This document shows, piece by piece, positions 8,801 through 17,842 of a DNA stretch of 64,000 bases. The stretch lies in the NCBI GenBank assembly GCA_965208745.1, contig CBDBPN010000003.1, positions 682,001 through 746,000 of the forward strand, in the 5' to 3' direction. Position 1 is the stretch's first letter, and each line of letters begins with the position of its first letter. Under the pieces are notes generated by a model. It saw only the letters and a list, made by a program, of their open reading frames with translations. It had not been told where the DNA came from and ran no database searches. The position numbers and the translations under genes are program-made. Source of the stretch: VXNE01 sp965208745. Lineage in GTDB: Bacteria; Pseudomonadota; Gammaproteobacteria; Pseudomonadales; Azotimanducaceae.

Positions 8801-9220
8801 ATGGGGGACTTCGACACCCGGGAGCAGATCCAGGCAAGCCTCGACGCGTCTCCCTTCGCCGTGTTCTGCGGCTTCCGCGCGGAGGAAGCCGACAAGGCCG
8901 CCGGCCGACTCGTCCTGCGGATGCCCATGCGGCCGGACATGGAGCGCCTGGCCGGTTCCGGCCAGATGCACGGCGGCCCCATCGCCTGCCTGATCGACAC
9001 CGCGGGCTGCTACGCCGCCACGCTCGTCCTGGGGCACGGCGTACCGACCATCAATTTCCGCACGGACTACCTCCGGCCCGTCATCGACTCGGGTCTCACG
9101 GCGGTCGCCGTCGTCCGCCGCGCGGGACGCACCGTCACCGTGGCGGACGTGGACGTGTTCGACGACCGCGAGCGGCTCGTCGCGACCGGGCGGGCGACCT
9201 TCGGATCCCGCGCCGGATGA
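8801..9220 (+). CDS. PaaI-type hotdog thioesterase
   Basis: Predicted acyl-CoA thioesterase of 139 residues with a single hotdog fold. The family core is present: GQMHGGPIACLIDTAGCYAA (the HGG-x(6-7)-D motif), TINFRTDYLRPV, and RAGRTVTVADVDVFDD. Size and motif order fit the PaaI/DUF4442 group, which hydrolyses aromatic or medium-chain acyl-CoA. The stop overlaps the next gene's start as ATGA, coupling it to the CoA ligase, so the pair may control activation and release of the same acyl group. Confidence 0.88.
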   Translation: MGDFDTREQIQASLDASPFAVFCGFRAEEADKAAGRLVLRMPMRPDMERLAGSGQMHGGPIACLIDTAGCYAATLVLGHGVPTINFRTDYLRPVIDSGLTAVAVVRRAGRTVTVADVDVFDDRERLVATGRATFGSRAG

Positions 9221-10749
9221 CGGGGCGTCCCCGCAATCTCGGCGACATCCTCGGGGCGCGCCGGGACTCCGAAGAGGTCGTGATCGTCAGCCTCGACGCC
9301 CTTTCCCAGACGGAGGCCGGGACCGGGGGCGCGCCGCGCGAGTGGCGGGCGCGAGAGATCGAGCAGGGCTCGCTCGCCTACGGGGAGGCGGTGCGCCGGC
9401 GGGGCCTCCCGACCGGTTCGGCGGTCGGAATCTTCGCGCAGAACTCGGTGCCGAACCTGATGGCCTACCTCGGGATCCTGCGCGCCGGGTACGTCTGTGT
9501 CCCGGTCAACATCCGGCAGCCCGCGCCGATCGTCCGCTACGTCTGCGAGGACGCCGACATGCGGTTCGCCTTCGCCGACGAGGCCGGCGCGGCGCTCGTC
9601 CCCGAGGCCGTCGAACACGCGAGCCTGACGCCCGTGCCCGATCGCGGACCCGGTCCCCGGGCCGGGTTCCCGGCCGTCGAGCAGGAGTCCACCGCCCTGC
9701 TCCTCTACACGTCAGGCTCCACCGGCCGGCCCAAGGGGGTCGTCCTGTCGCACATCAGCCAGCTCTCGATGATCGACGCCGTGACCGCCGGCCCGGACAG
9801 CGGGCTCTTCGACGGGCAACGCGGGATCGTGGCGGCGCCGATGTTCCACATGAACGCCCAGGTGTTCATCGCGTCGTTCCTGGCGGGCGGGGGCTCCGTC
9901 GTGTTGATGTCGCGTTTCGACGCCGCGTTGTTCGCCGAGGCCATCCCCGCCTACGGCGTAAACGTGCTGACGGGCGTCCCGACCATGATTGCGCTGCTGC
10001 ACTCCGCGTGGCAGGACCTTGGCCGGCCGGATCTCGGCAGCATCCGCAACGTGTACATCGGGTCGGCCCCCGTCACCGAGGCGATCATCGCGCAGTCGCG
10101 GGAGATGATGCCGAACGCCCGGGTCCTGAACTCCTACGGCACGACGGAGAGCGGCGGCGGCCTGTTCGGGCCGCACCCCGACGGCGTCGCTCGTCCGCCC
10201 ACCTCCGTCGGGTATCCGACCCCGTTGGTCGATGTGCGCCTCGACGACGACGGCGCGCTCCTCGTCAGGGCGCCGAGCATGATGACGGGCTATCTCAACC
10301 TGCCGGAACTCACGGCGCAGAGGCTCAAGGAAGGCTGGTACAACACCGGCGACCTGTTCGAGCGCGACGCGGACGGCTTCTACTTCTTCCGCGGCCGCGC
10401 GGACGACATGTTCGTGTGCTCGGGCGAGAACGTATACCCGGGCGAGGTGGAGCAGGCGGTCGAGTCTCATCCGGGGGTCCTCCAGGCGGCGGTCGTGCCC
10501 GTGGCCGATGCGCGCCGCGGCCAGATGCCCGTGGCCTTCGTCGTGCCGGCGGCGGACGCGGTCGACGCGGAGGAGATCCAGAACCACGTCCGGACGCAGA
10601 TCGCGCCGTACCTGTATCCCCGGCGCGTGTGGCCCCTGGACGCGTTGCCCCTGGCCAGCACGACCAAGGTCGACCGGCGCGAACTGATGCGCCGCGCGGA
10701 GGCGTTCATGGACGCCGAACGGGCGGGTGGGCGGATGGGGGAACCATAG
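9217..10749 (+). CDS. AMP-dependent acyl-CoA synthetase/ligase
   Basis: Activates a carboxylic acid to its adenylate and then to the CoA thioester. The 510-residue protein carries all adenylate-forming motifs: P-loop LLYTSGSTGRPKGVVLSH, LNSYGTTESGG, the YNTGDLF Asp, hinge GRADDMFVCSGENVYPGEVE and catalytic Lys in LASTTKVDRREL. The N-terminus is short for the family, without the usual extended cap. Start overlaps the thioesterase stop by ATGA and its TAG stop overlaps the next GTG start. The acid substrate cannot be inferred; the context suggests a xenobiotic or medium-chain acid. Confidence 0.92.
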   Translation: MTGRPRNLGDILGARRDSEEVVIVSLDALSQTEAGTGGAPREWRAREIEQGSLAYGEAVRRRGLPTGSAVGIFAQNSVPNLMAYLGILRAGYVCVPVNIRQPAPIVRYVCEDADMRFAFADEAGAALVPEAVEHASLTPVPDRGPGPRAGFPAVEQESTALLLYTSGSTGRPKGVVLSHISQLSMIDAVTAGPDSGLFDGQRGIVAAPMFHMNAQVFIASFLAGGGSVVLMSRFDAALFAEAIPAYGVNVLTGVPTMIALLHSAWQDLGRPDLGSIRNVYIGSAPVTEAIIAQSREMMPNARVLNSYGTTESGGGLFGPHPDGVARPPTSVGYPTPLVDVRLDDDGALLVRAPSMMTGYLNLPELTAQRLKEGWYNTGDLFERDADGFYFFRGRADDMFVCSGENVYPGEVEQAVESHPGVLQAAVVPVADARRGQMPVAFVVPAADAVDAEEIQNHVRTQIAPYLYPRRVWPLDALPLASTTKVDRRELMRRAEAFMDAERAGGRMGEP

Positions 10750-12119
10750 TGGCGCAAGCCGGCGACAGCCCGCGCTCCCCGTACCCGCTGGCGGACGCCG
10801 TTCCCGAGGCGGAACTGCGGCAACAGGTCGAGGATCTGTCCGCCGCCCGGGCGCGGGGTCCCGTCCTGGGCTTGCCGACCTACGTGAGGCTCGGCGGCCC
10901 CGGCTTCATCGGCGCGGCCCTGACGCTCGGCGCCGGGACCATGACCTCCTCCATGCTCGCCGGAGCGGAGTTCGGCTACCGGACGTTGTGGATCTTCTGG
11001 GTGGCGGCCGGGTCCGGCCTGTTCATGATGGCGGCGATGGGCCGCTTCACGTGTCAGGGCCAGTTCGACGTCATCGAGAAACAGGCGGAGCTGCACGGCT
11101 GGTTTCTGGCGCGGGTGCTCACCGCCCTGGTCGGCATGGTGACCGTCGCCCTGGTCTTCAACTTCGGCCAGGTCGCTCTCGGCACGCACCTGATCGACAG
11201 CATCGCCGAGACGGCCGGGCTGTCGTTCCCGCAGGAGTACAACTGGCCCCTGTACGTGCTGGTGACGAGCTGGATCGCCCTGGGCTACGGACGGGCCGGG
11301 TCCGGCGGCACCAAGCTGCTCGAGGGCGTCATGAAGTGGGGCCTCGCGGCGATGATCCTGTGCTTCGCCGGCTGCCTGGTGGTCGTCGGCGTCGACTGGC
11401 CGGCGGCCCTGCGCGGCACGCTCGTTCCCTGGCTGCCTCGCGGGGTGCTGGGCATCGATCTCTTCATCGCGTCCACGGCCTCGGCCATCGGCGTGGCCGA
11501 CTGGGTGCTGTTCCACTACGCGGGGCACGCCCGCGGCTGGCACCGGGAACACGAGGGACTGGCCCGCGTCGACCTGGTCGCGGGGTTCTTCGTGCCGTTC
11601 TGCGTCGTGAACTTCCTGATCGTTTGCGTCTTCGCGGGGACGCTGTACGGCGCGGGCGACCTGCCGCGGACGGCGGCGGAACTGTCGCGGTCGCTGGTGC
11701 CGCTGCTCGGCGAGACCGTGGCGCAGTACGCGTTCATGATCGGGTTCCTGGCGGTTCCGCTGACCACCACGATCGGGCTTTGCCTGCTCTCGGCCATCGG
11801 CATCCACGCGCTCTTCGGCTGGCAGCCGGACGTGCGCTCGTGGCGCTGGAAGATCTGCCTGCTCCTGCCCCAGGTCGGCTTCCTGGCGGCCTGGTATCCG
11901 AGCCCCGTCATGCTGATCATCGTCATCGCCGCGGCGCTGTCGTTGACGAACAACATCGTCGGCTGGTCCTTCTACATGATGCTGAACGACCGCAAGCTGA
12001 TGGGCGCGTCGCGCAGCCGCTCGCGGATCTGGAACCTGGGGATCATGGTCCAGGTGACGCTGCTCAACTGCGTGGCATTGACCTACGTGTTCAACCGGCT
12101 CGGGTGGTGGCAGGCGTGA
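10749..12119 (+). CDS. Nramp-fold transporter lacking canonical metal-site motifs
   Basis: Polytopic membrane protein of 456 residues, about eleven helices. The beginning matches the Nramp/SLC11 first helix (GPGFIGAALTL...GAEFGY), but the metal-binding DPGN of helix 1 is replaced by GAGT, and the helix 6 MPH motif is replaced in the segment ASTASAIGVADWVLFH. The Asp, Asn and Met/His ligands for Mn2+/Fe2+ are therefore absent, so a divalent-metal role is doubtful. The GTG start overlaps the CoA ligase stop (TAGTG). It lies in a catabolic operon and is followed by a tiny membrane protein, suggesting uptake of an organic substrate (inference). Confidence 0.75.
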   Translation: MAQAGDSPRSPYPLADAVPEAELRQQVEDLSAARARGPVLGLPTYVRLGGPGFIGAALTLGAGTMTSSMLAGAEFGYRTLWIFWVAAGSGLFMMAAMGRFTCQGQFDVIEKQAELHGWFLARVLTALVGMVTVALVFNFGQVALGTHLIDSIAETAGLSFPQEYNWPLYVLVTSWIALGYGRAGSGGTKLLEGVMKWGLAAMILCFAGCLVVVGVDWPAALRGTLVPWLPRGVLGIDLFIASTASAIGVADWVLFHYAGHARGWHREHEGLARVDLVAGFFVPFCVVNFLIVCVFAGTLYGAGDLPRTAAELSRSLVPLLGETVAQYAFMIGFLAVPLTTTIGLCLLSAIGIHALFGWQPDVRSWRWKICLLLPQVGFLAAWYPSPVMLIIVIAAALSLTNNIVGWSFYMMLNDRKLMGASRSRSRIWNLGIMVQVTLLNCVALTYVFNRLGWWQA

Positions 12120-12355
12120 ACGGGTTCGACATCGACCGGCGGCTCGGGCCGCTGCGCCTGCGCGCGTGGTTCCTGGTCGCCAACTTCGCCTGCAACGCGC
12201 TTGCTCTGTACGGGCTGTCTCGCGTGATGGTCACGGGCGGGGGCACCGGCATGCTGGCCGTCGGCGCCGTCGGCACGATCGTCTGCCTGGCGGTCCTGTC
12301 GCAGCCGAGTCGCGACGTTGCCGAACAGGAGGAGTCCGGGCGTTCAGAGACCTGA
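12116..12355 (+). CDS. Small two-helix membrane protein
   Basis: A 79-residue product with two hydrophobic stretches (LRAWFLVANFACNALALYGL and GTGMLAVGAVGTIVCLAVLS) separated by a short loop, and a charged acidic tail (DVAEQEESGRSET). It begins with GTG overlapping the transporter stop as GTGA, so it is translationally coupled to it. No family recognised. Coupling to a transporter gene makes an accessory or stabilising subunit plausible (inference). Confidence 0.7.
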   Translation: MNGFDIDRRLGPLRLRAWFLVANFACNALALYGLSRVMVTGGGTGMLAVGAVGTIVCLAVLSQPSRDVAEQEESGRSET

Positions 12356-12473
12356 CGTTGCGCGTCCCCTTCACGGCCATGTGTGTCATTCGCACGGTCG
12401 TCGGGCGCGCGGCGGCGGGGTCGCGGTCGACCGCGTGCTTGTCGGCCAGGCAGCAGCAGGAGGGAGGGCAACG

Positions 12474-14531
12474 ATGAGAGTCACAGACCCGCGGAGATAC
12501 CGACTCATCTCGACCGCACTGGCGGCCGTGGCGTTGTTGTCCGGCTGCGCCGATCCGGGGCCCGAGCCGGTTCAGGGCGATACGGCGTTCGTCGGAGCGG
12601 CCGTGGTCGATGTCGCGGCCGGCGCGCTCGTACCGGGCCGGACCGTGGTCGTGGACGAAGGCCGCATCACCAGCGTGGGGCCGAGCGCCGGGGCGAACCT
12701 GGCCGACGGCGTGACGGTCGTCGACGGAACCGGCCGCTACCTGATGCCGGGGTTGACGGACATGCATGCACACGTCTTCACGGAAGACGGCCTCCTGCCC
12801 TACCTGGCGAACGGCATCACCACGATCCGCAACATGTGGGGCGGCCCCATGGCGCTCGCCATGAAGGAGGCGGTCGCGGCCGGCAGCCTACCGGGGCCGC
12901 GGATGCTCACCGCCGGGCAACTGCTCGACGGCGCGCCCAAGATCTGGGCCGGGTCGACCGCAGTCGCCGACCCCGCCGAAGCCGCGTCGCTGGTCGCGCG
13001 GCAGGCCGCCGAGGGCTATGACTTCGTCAAGGTGTACTCGCGCCTGTCGCCGGAACTGCTCGACACCATCCTGGCCGCGGGTTCCGAGCACGGTATCGCC
13101 GTTGCGGGGCACGTACCGCAGGACGTCCCGCTCCTGCAGGCCGTGCAGGGGGGGATGCGCACGGCGGAGCACTTCACGGGCATGCTGGCCGCGGTGTTCG
13201 CGGACGACAGCCTGCCGAATCCGGACCTGGCCTCGTTCGACCTCCGGAACAACGATCTCATCAAGGCCCTCGGGCGCGGCGACATCGACGCCGATGGCCT
13301 GGTCGACCGGGACAAGGTCGCGCAACTCGGCGCGGCACTGGCCGGACAAGAGTTCTGGCTCGTCCCCACCATCGATGTCATGAAGAACTTCACGACCCTG
13401 TCCCGGGACGCGAATCCGGACGCCTTCGAGTACATGAATCCGGCGGACCGGGCCATCACGCGGATGCTCGAAAGCGCGGGATCGGCGATGGTCCATCCGG
13501 AGTTGCAGGCCGGGGAGACGGTCCTCTACCACGTGCGCGCCGATGTGCTCGCGGACCTGCACCGGGCCGGCGCCAGGATCCTGGTGGGCACCGACGACTC
13601 GCTCCAGGGCGGGTTCGCGGTGGTCGACGAGATGGAGGCCCTGGTCGACGCCGGGCTCACGACGCTCGACGTCCTGCGCGCCGCCACGCTCGGAGCCGCG
13701 GACTTCCTGGGCGAGCGCGGAAGCTTCGGCGAGGTGGTCCCCGGCGCGGTGGCCGACCTGATACTCGTGGAGGGCAATCCCCTCGAAGAACTCGACGCGC
13801 TACGCCGCCCGCAAGGGGTCATGCGCGCGGGAACGTACTACGACCGGGCGGAACTCGACGCGATGCTCGACGGACTTGCCGCGAAAACCGCGGCCGTGGA
13901 AGCCGAGTTCGACGCGGCGCCACCGTTCGCCCCCGAGGCCGGCGCGCGTTCGGACTTCCTGGGCGAGGCCGGCGGAGCCGCCGCGATCGCATCGGCCTTC
14001 ACTGAAGAGGGCACGGTCGTCACGGCGGCGATTCGCGACGCGCATGTCTGGAACCTGCTTCAGATCACGACGTCCAGCGACGCGTTCGACGTCCAGCGCG
14101 ACGGGGAACCGATTGCCGGCGCGGCCCTCGAGAACGACGGCTGGCGGCTGACGGTCGGCGGTGAGGACACGGGCGCCCCCGTACCGGGTGAGGCGGCCGC
14201 CGTGTTGACCGGCACGCCGGCGGACATCCTCATCCTGGATGCGGCGGTAGGGCTTCTTGGAGAGGGCGAGTCGCGCACGCTCGTCGCCTGGCGGTGCGGG
14301 CCGCGGCTCGCATGCGGGGGCGTCGAGGCGGAACGCCTGATCGTGACGGGGCTCGGCACGCAACTCATCCGGGGGCATCGCATCTATGAATCCACGAACG
14401 CCTACACTGTTGCTCCGACCGACGACGGCGCGGGGCGGGTCGCTTACTGGATGGCGCGACCGGGGCTCTTCAGCGGAGGCCCGGTCCGTATCGAAGCCGA
14501 TGGCGCGGCGTCCTGGCGCCGGATACGGTAG
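12474..14531 (+). CDS. Amidohydrolase lipoprotein with a C-terminal extension
   Basis: Exported metal-dependent hydrolase, 685 residues. The N-terminus is a lipoprotein signal with lipobox LLSGC (Cys near residue 24). The catalytic part has PGLTDMHAHVF (HxH), FVKVYSRLSPELL (Lys region), VAGHVPQDVP, TAEHFTG, and the final Asp in LVGTDDSLQGG, closing with LILVEGNPLEELDAL. About 227 residues then follow (from about 459) with no resemblance to the hydrolase domain: a beta-rich segment with two Cys (AWRCGPRLACGG). A strong GGAGGG precedes the ATG at 12474. It resembles the exported enzyme at 5350-6756 and may share its substrate class. Confidence 0.82.
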   Translation: MRVTDPRRYRLISTALAAVALLSGCADPGPEPVQGDTAFVGAAVVDVAAGALVPGRTVVVDEGRITSVGPSAGANLADGVTVVDGTGRYLMPGLTDMHAHVFTEDGLLPYLANGITTIRNMWGGPMALAMKEAVAAGSLPGPRMLTAGQLLDGAPKIWAGSTAVADPAEAASLVARQAAEGYDFVKVYSRLSPELLDTILAAGSEHGIAVAGHVPQDVPLLQAVQGGMRTAEHFTGMLAAVFADDSLPNPDLASFDLRNNDLIKALGRGDIDADGLVDRDKVAQLGAALAGQEFWLVPTIDVMKNFTTLSRDANPDAFEYMNPADRAITRMLESAGSAMVHPELQAGETVLYHVRADVLADLHRAGARILVGTDDSLQGGFAVVDEMEALVDAGLTTLDVLRAATLGAADFLGERGSFGEVVPGAVADLILVEGNPLEELDALRRPQGVMRAGTYYDRAELDAMLDGLAAKTAAVEAEFDAAPPFAPEAGARSDFLGEAGGAAAIASAFTEEGTVVTAAIRDAHVWNLLQITTSSDAFDVQRDGEPIAGAALENDGWRLTVGGEDTGAPVPGEAAAVLTGTPADILILDAAVGLLGEGESRTLVAWRCGPRLACGGVEAERLIVTGLGTQLIRGHRIYESTNAYTVAPTDDGAGRVAYWMARPGLFSGGPVRIEADGAASWRRIR

Positions 14532-14703
14532 GCACTCGGCTCGTGCCCGGGCCGACCGGAGGAGCCACGGCACGGAGCGGAGGGATCGGACAGCCCACGG
14601 ATGGGCGTGGGTGGGCAAGGACCGGGGCCTTCCCGCCCCGCCCCCGCGAAGCCGCATGTAGAGTCGGGCCGTCCATCGATCCCCGCCATCCGGAAGAGTG
14701 CCA

Positions 14704-16308
14704 ATGAACCGACCCAACATCCTGCTCGTCATGAACGACGACATGGGGTTCTCCGACATCGGCTGCTACGGTGGCGAAGTCCAGACACCGCATCTCGACC
14801 GACTCGCCGCCAACGGCCTCCGGTTCACCCAGTTCTACAACACCGCGCGTTGCTGTCCGACGCGGGCGTCCATCCTCACCGGGCTGCACCCCCACCAGGC
14901 AGGCGTCGGCTGGATGACCACGGACCTCGACGAAGACGGCTACCGGGGCAACCTCAACAACCAGTGCGTGACTATCGCCGAGGTGCTGCGGGCGGCCGGA
15001 TACGGCACGTACATGAGCGGCAAGTGGCATGTGACCCGCCATGTCGCACCCGACGGCCCGAAGGATGCCTGGCCCTGCCAGCGGGGCTTCGGCCACTACT
15101 TCGGGATCCTGCGGGGCGCGTCGAACTACTGGCAGCCAGGGACGTTGACGCGGAACAACGACCCCGTGGACGTTGCGGGCTTGCCGGAGGACTTCTTCCT
15201 CACCGACGCGATCAGCGACCAGGCGGCCGACTACGTTCGCGAACACGCCGACCGCGGAACGGACGCACCCTTCTTCCTCTACACCGCCTACACGGCCCCG
15301 CATTGGCCATTGCACGCCCATCCGGAGGACATCGAACGGTATCGCGGCCGATTCGCCGCCGGCTGGGACCGGCTGCGGGAAGAGCGACTGCGCCGGATGC
15401 GCGCCATGGGGATCGTCGACGCCTCGTGGCCGATCACCGACCGGGACCCGACCCAGCCCCCCTGGGAAGAGGCCCCGCACAAGGACTGGGAACAGCGCCG
15501 CATGGAAGTGTACGCGGCGCAGATCGACCGGATGGACCAGGGCATCGGGCGGATCGTGGCGGCGCTGGACGAGACCGGGCAGATCGACAATACGCTGATC
15601 CTGTTTCTCGCCGACAACGGCGCCTGCGCGGAGGAGTTCGCCGAAGAGGTCCGGCCCCTCCCACCCACGTACCCCGCGGGCGCCACGCACACGCGGGACG
15701 GCAGAACCGTGATGCGGGGCAACGACCCCGCGGTCATGCCGGGACCCGAGGACACCTACCAGAGCTACGGCGTCCCCTGGGCGAACCTGTCGAACACGCC
15801 TTTCCGGGAATACAAGCACTGGGTTCACGAGGGCGGCATCGCCACGCCACTGATCGTCCACTGGCCAGCCGCGATCGACGATGCCGGGGCGCTACGGCAC
15901 GCGCCGGGACAACTCACCGACATCATGGCGACCTGCCTCGACGTGGCCGGCGCGGATTACCCGGCGCGGTTCAACGGCAACGACATCATCCCCCTGGAAG
16001 GGACGAGCCTGGCGCCGATCTTCCACGACCAACCCAATCACAAGGAAGCGCTGATCTGGGAACACGAAGGCAACAGGGCCGTACGCAGGGGCCGGTGGAA
16101 GCTGGTGTGCAAGTATCCAGGCGGCTGGGAACTCTACGACATCGTCGCCAACCGGACGGAAACGGTGGATCTCGCGACGCACCACCCGGAGGTCGTCGCG
16201 GAACTCGGCGCCATCCACGACGCCTGGGCCGATCGTTGCGGCGTCAAGTCGTGGCAGCACCTGGTCGACAACCGGGGGGCTTTGAAGAAGCTCGCCCCGA
16301 GAAGGTGA
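14704..16308 (+). CDS. Type I sulfatase (arylsulfatase family)
   Basis: Hydrolyses sulfate esters using a formylglycine made from Cys. The 534-residue protein begins NRPNILLVMNDDMGFSDIGCYGG (metal-binding Asp pair) and contains the maturation motif CCPTRASILTG, a C-x-P-x-R core whose Cys is converted to formylglycine by a separate enzyme not seen here. YMSGKWHV, LFLADNGA (metal Asp/Asn) and FREYKHWVHEGGI are further family blocks. There is no clear signal peptide. ATG 14704 is preferred over GTG 14698, given GGAAG 7 nt upstream. Substrate is unknown; relatives act on sulfated polysaccharides or aryl sulfates. Confidence 0.93.
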   Translation: MNRPNILLVMNDDMGFSDIGCYGGEVQTPHLDRLAANGLRFTQFYNTARCCPTRASILTGLHPHQAGVGWMTTDLDEDGYRGNLNNQCVTIAEVLRAAGYGTYMSGKWHVTRHVAPDGPKDAWPCQRGFGHYFGILRGASNYWQPGTLTRNNDPVDVAGLPEDFFLTDAISDQAADYVREHADRGTDAPFFLYTAYTAPHWPLHAHPEDIERYRGRFAAGWDRLREERLRRMRAMGIVDASWPITDRDPTQPPWEEAPHKDWEQRRMEVYAAQIDRMDQGIGRIVAALDETGQIDNTLILFLADNGACAEEFAEEVRPLPPTYPAGATHTRDGRTVMRGNDPAVMPGPEDTYQSYGVPWANLSNTPFREYKHWVHEGGIATPLIVHWPAAIDDAGALRHAPGQLTDIMATCLDVAGADYPARFNGNDIIPLEGTSLAPIFHDQPNHKEALIWEHEGNRAVRRGRWKLVCKYPGGWELYDIVANRTETVDLATHHPEVVAELGAIHDAWADRCGVKSWQHLVDNRGALKKLAPRR

Positions 16309-16426
16309 GCGGCGTACGGCAACGCGCGGGCCACGATGGCCAGACCTCAAGTCCCGCACATGGGCTCGAGGTCACGCACGGGCACGCGCCGCGCGCGCAA
16401 CGATGCGCTCGGCCCGTGCCAGGAAG

Positions 16427-16678
16427 CTACCAGCAGCAGCAGAGGCCCGCCGAGATGGCTTCGAGTTGTTCCTCACTCATGGTGGGATCGGGCGGCAGCG
16501 CGAGATGCACGGTCTGCATGTCGCTCTCGTGGACCTCGATCGTCATCGACTCGGGTATCGAGATGCCCAGCTCTTCCGAGATCGTGCTCTTCGGGTGCGC
16601 GAGAAGCTGTTGCCTGAAATCCGCGTCCAAGGCGGACTTCTCCACGATGTGCTGCAGCATGTCGTCGCCAGTTCGCAT
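16427..16678 (-). CDS. NHLP-type RiPP precursor peptide, orphan, core ending CCCW
   Basis: Probable precursor of a ribosomally made, modified peptide. The 83 residues carry a nitrile-hydratase-like leader: FRQQLLAHPKSTISEELGI, then IPESMTIEVHESDMQTVHLA and LPP, followed by the usual hinge MSEEQLEAISAG. What remains as core is only LCCCW at the C-terminus. ATG 16678 is chosen over the GTG at 16699 because GGGAGGA lies 6 nt upstream. No YcaO, lanthionine synthetase, radical-SAM or peptidase/ABC gene adjoins it: the neighbours are a convergent sulfatase and an IS transposase. The leader is clearly NHLP-like; function of the product is unknown. Either it is matured by enzymes elsewhere or it is a remnant of a cluster cut by the IS. 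Confidence 0.8.
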   Translation of the reverse strand: MRTGDDMLQHIVEKSALDADFRQQLLAHPKSTISEELGISIPESMTIEVHESDMQTVHLALPPDPTMSEEQLEAISAGLCCCW

Positions 16679-16776
16679 GGCAGTCCTCCCTCGTTCCACA
16701 TGATGAACGACGCCGATACTTCGGCGACCAGCACGCTAGCACGACCGTCCTTCAAGCCGCAACGCCGTGTGCGGGT

Positions 16777-17796
16777 TCAGGAGATTTGGGACAGGGAGGG
16801 GCATTCCCTGGATGCTTGAAGGTACTCGATTGGTGTTTGCCAGTCGAGGGTCTGGTGCGGCCTGACGTGGTTGTGGAAGTGCTGGTATTCGGCGAGGGCG
16901 CGGTTGGCGTCGGCGACGGTGAGGTCGCCGTCGTAGAGGTTCCAGAACTCGACGCGGGTGGTGTCGTTGGCGCGCTCGACGCAGCCGTTGAACTGGGGGC
17001 GCCGGGGCGGCAGGACGTAGAGGGGGATGTCGAGCGTGGCGCAGGCCTGTTCGAACTCGGCCATGAACTCGCTGCCGCCATCGACCTGCACGGAGAGCAG
17101 TTCGTGGGGCATCTCGGCGCGCACGGCGTCGAGGAAGCGCTCGGCGTTGTGGGCGGTGGCGCGTGAGTAGGCGCGCGCCACCAGGTGCTTGCCGACCGGC
17201 GAGACGGCCTTGAACTCCTTCAGCTGCCGGCCGTCGCGGGACAGGGACATGTGGTCGATCTGCACCAGTTCGCCGGGGCGTTCGGCGCGCTGACCGTAGC
17301 GCCAGCGCCGCGCGTGGCCGTTGAAGTCGCGGCGCCGCTTGGGCCGCACGCGACCGCGGCAGAACGCACACGGCTCGATGCGCCCCAGGCGCACGCCCTT
17401 GGCGAGGATGCGCCCGATGGTGGACGCGCCCGGGTCCAGTCCCTCGCGCGCGAGCATCACGCGCAGGCGATTCTTGCCCATGAACGGATGGCGGCGCCGC
17501 ATGGCCCACACGCGAATCTCCTCCGCGCGCGTGCGGCGCGCGCCCCGCAGCCGGCGCGGGCGCCGGCTGCGGGGGGCCAGTGCACGCACGCCACCATCGC
17601 GCAGGGCCGCACGCCAGCGGTAGTAGGTGCTGCGCGTCACCTCCGCCACGCCCAGCGCCACCGCCAGCGGCGTGCCGGCGGCGCGCAACACCTCGATCTT
17701 GTCGAGCAGCGCCAGGCGGCGCAGTGCTTCGGGATCCCCGGTCTCGTCAATGTGCAGCTTGCGATAGCATGCCGCCGGTGCAGCCTTGATCTGCAT
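16777..17796 (-). CDS. IS481-like transposase (DDE, integrase core)
   Basis: Single-frame transposase of 339 residues. The N-terminal helix-turn-helix half (VALGVAEVTRSTYYRWRAAL) is followed by an rve integrase core with Asp in LVQIDHMSLSRDG, Asp in VQVDGGSEF and Glu in GCVERANDTTR, and ends HNHVRPHQTLDWQTPIEYL. This single-frame layout fits IS481-like elements rather than two-frame IS3 elements. The frame appears intact. I could not fix terminal inverted repeats: GGTTTGACAACCGACAAGGAG upstream and GGGACAGGGAG downstream share only a few bases. It sits directly upstream of the RiPP precursor on the same strand. Confidence 0.85.
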   Translation of the reverse strand: MQIKAAPAACYRKLHIDETGDPEALRRLALLDKIEVLRAAGTPLAVALGVAEVTRSTYYRWRAALRDGGVRALAPRSRRPRRLRGARRTRAEEIRVWAMRRRHPFMGKNRLRVMLAREGLDPGASTIGRILAKGVRLGRIEPCAFCRGRVRPKRRRDFNGHARRWRYGQRAERPGELVQIDHMSLSRDGRQLKEFKAVSPVGKHLVARAYSRATAHNAERFLDAVRAEMPHELLSVQVDGGSEFMAEFEQACATLDIPLYVLPPRRPQFNGCVERANDTTRVEFWNLYDGDLTVADANRALAEYQHFHNHVRPHQTLDWQTPIEYLQASRECPSLSQIS

Positions 17797-17842
17797 GGGT
17801 CGAGTCTCCTTGTCGGTTGTCAAACCCAAGGCTACCCGACTC

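Noticed and set aside
16403..16819. Plus-strand frame opposite the RiPP precursor.
   Set aside because: No start signal or motif; the NHLP leader on the minus strand with a good ribosome binding site is far better supported.
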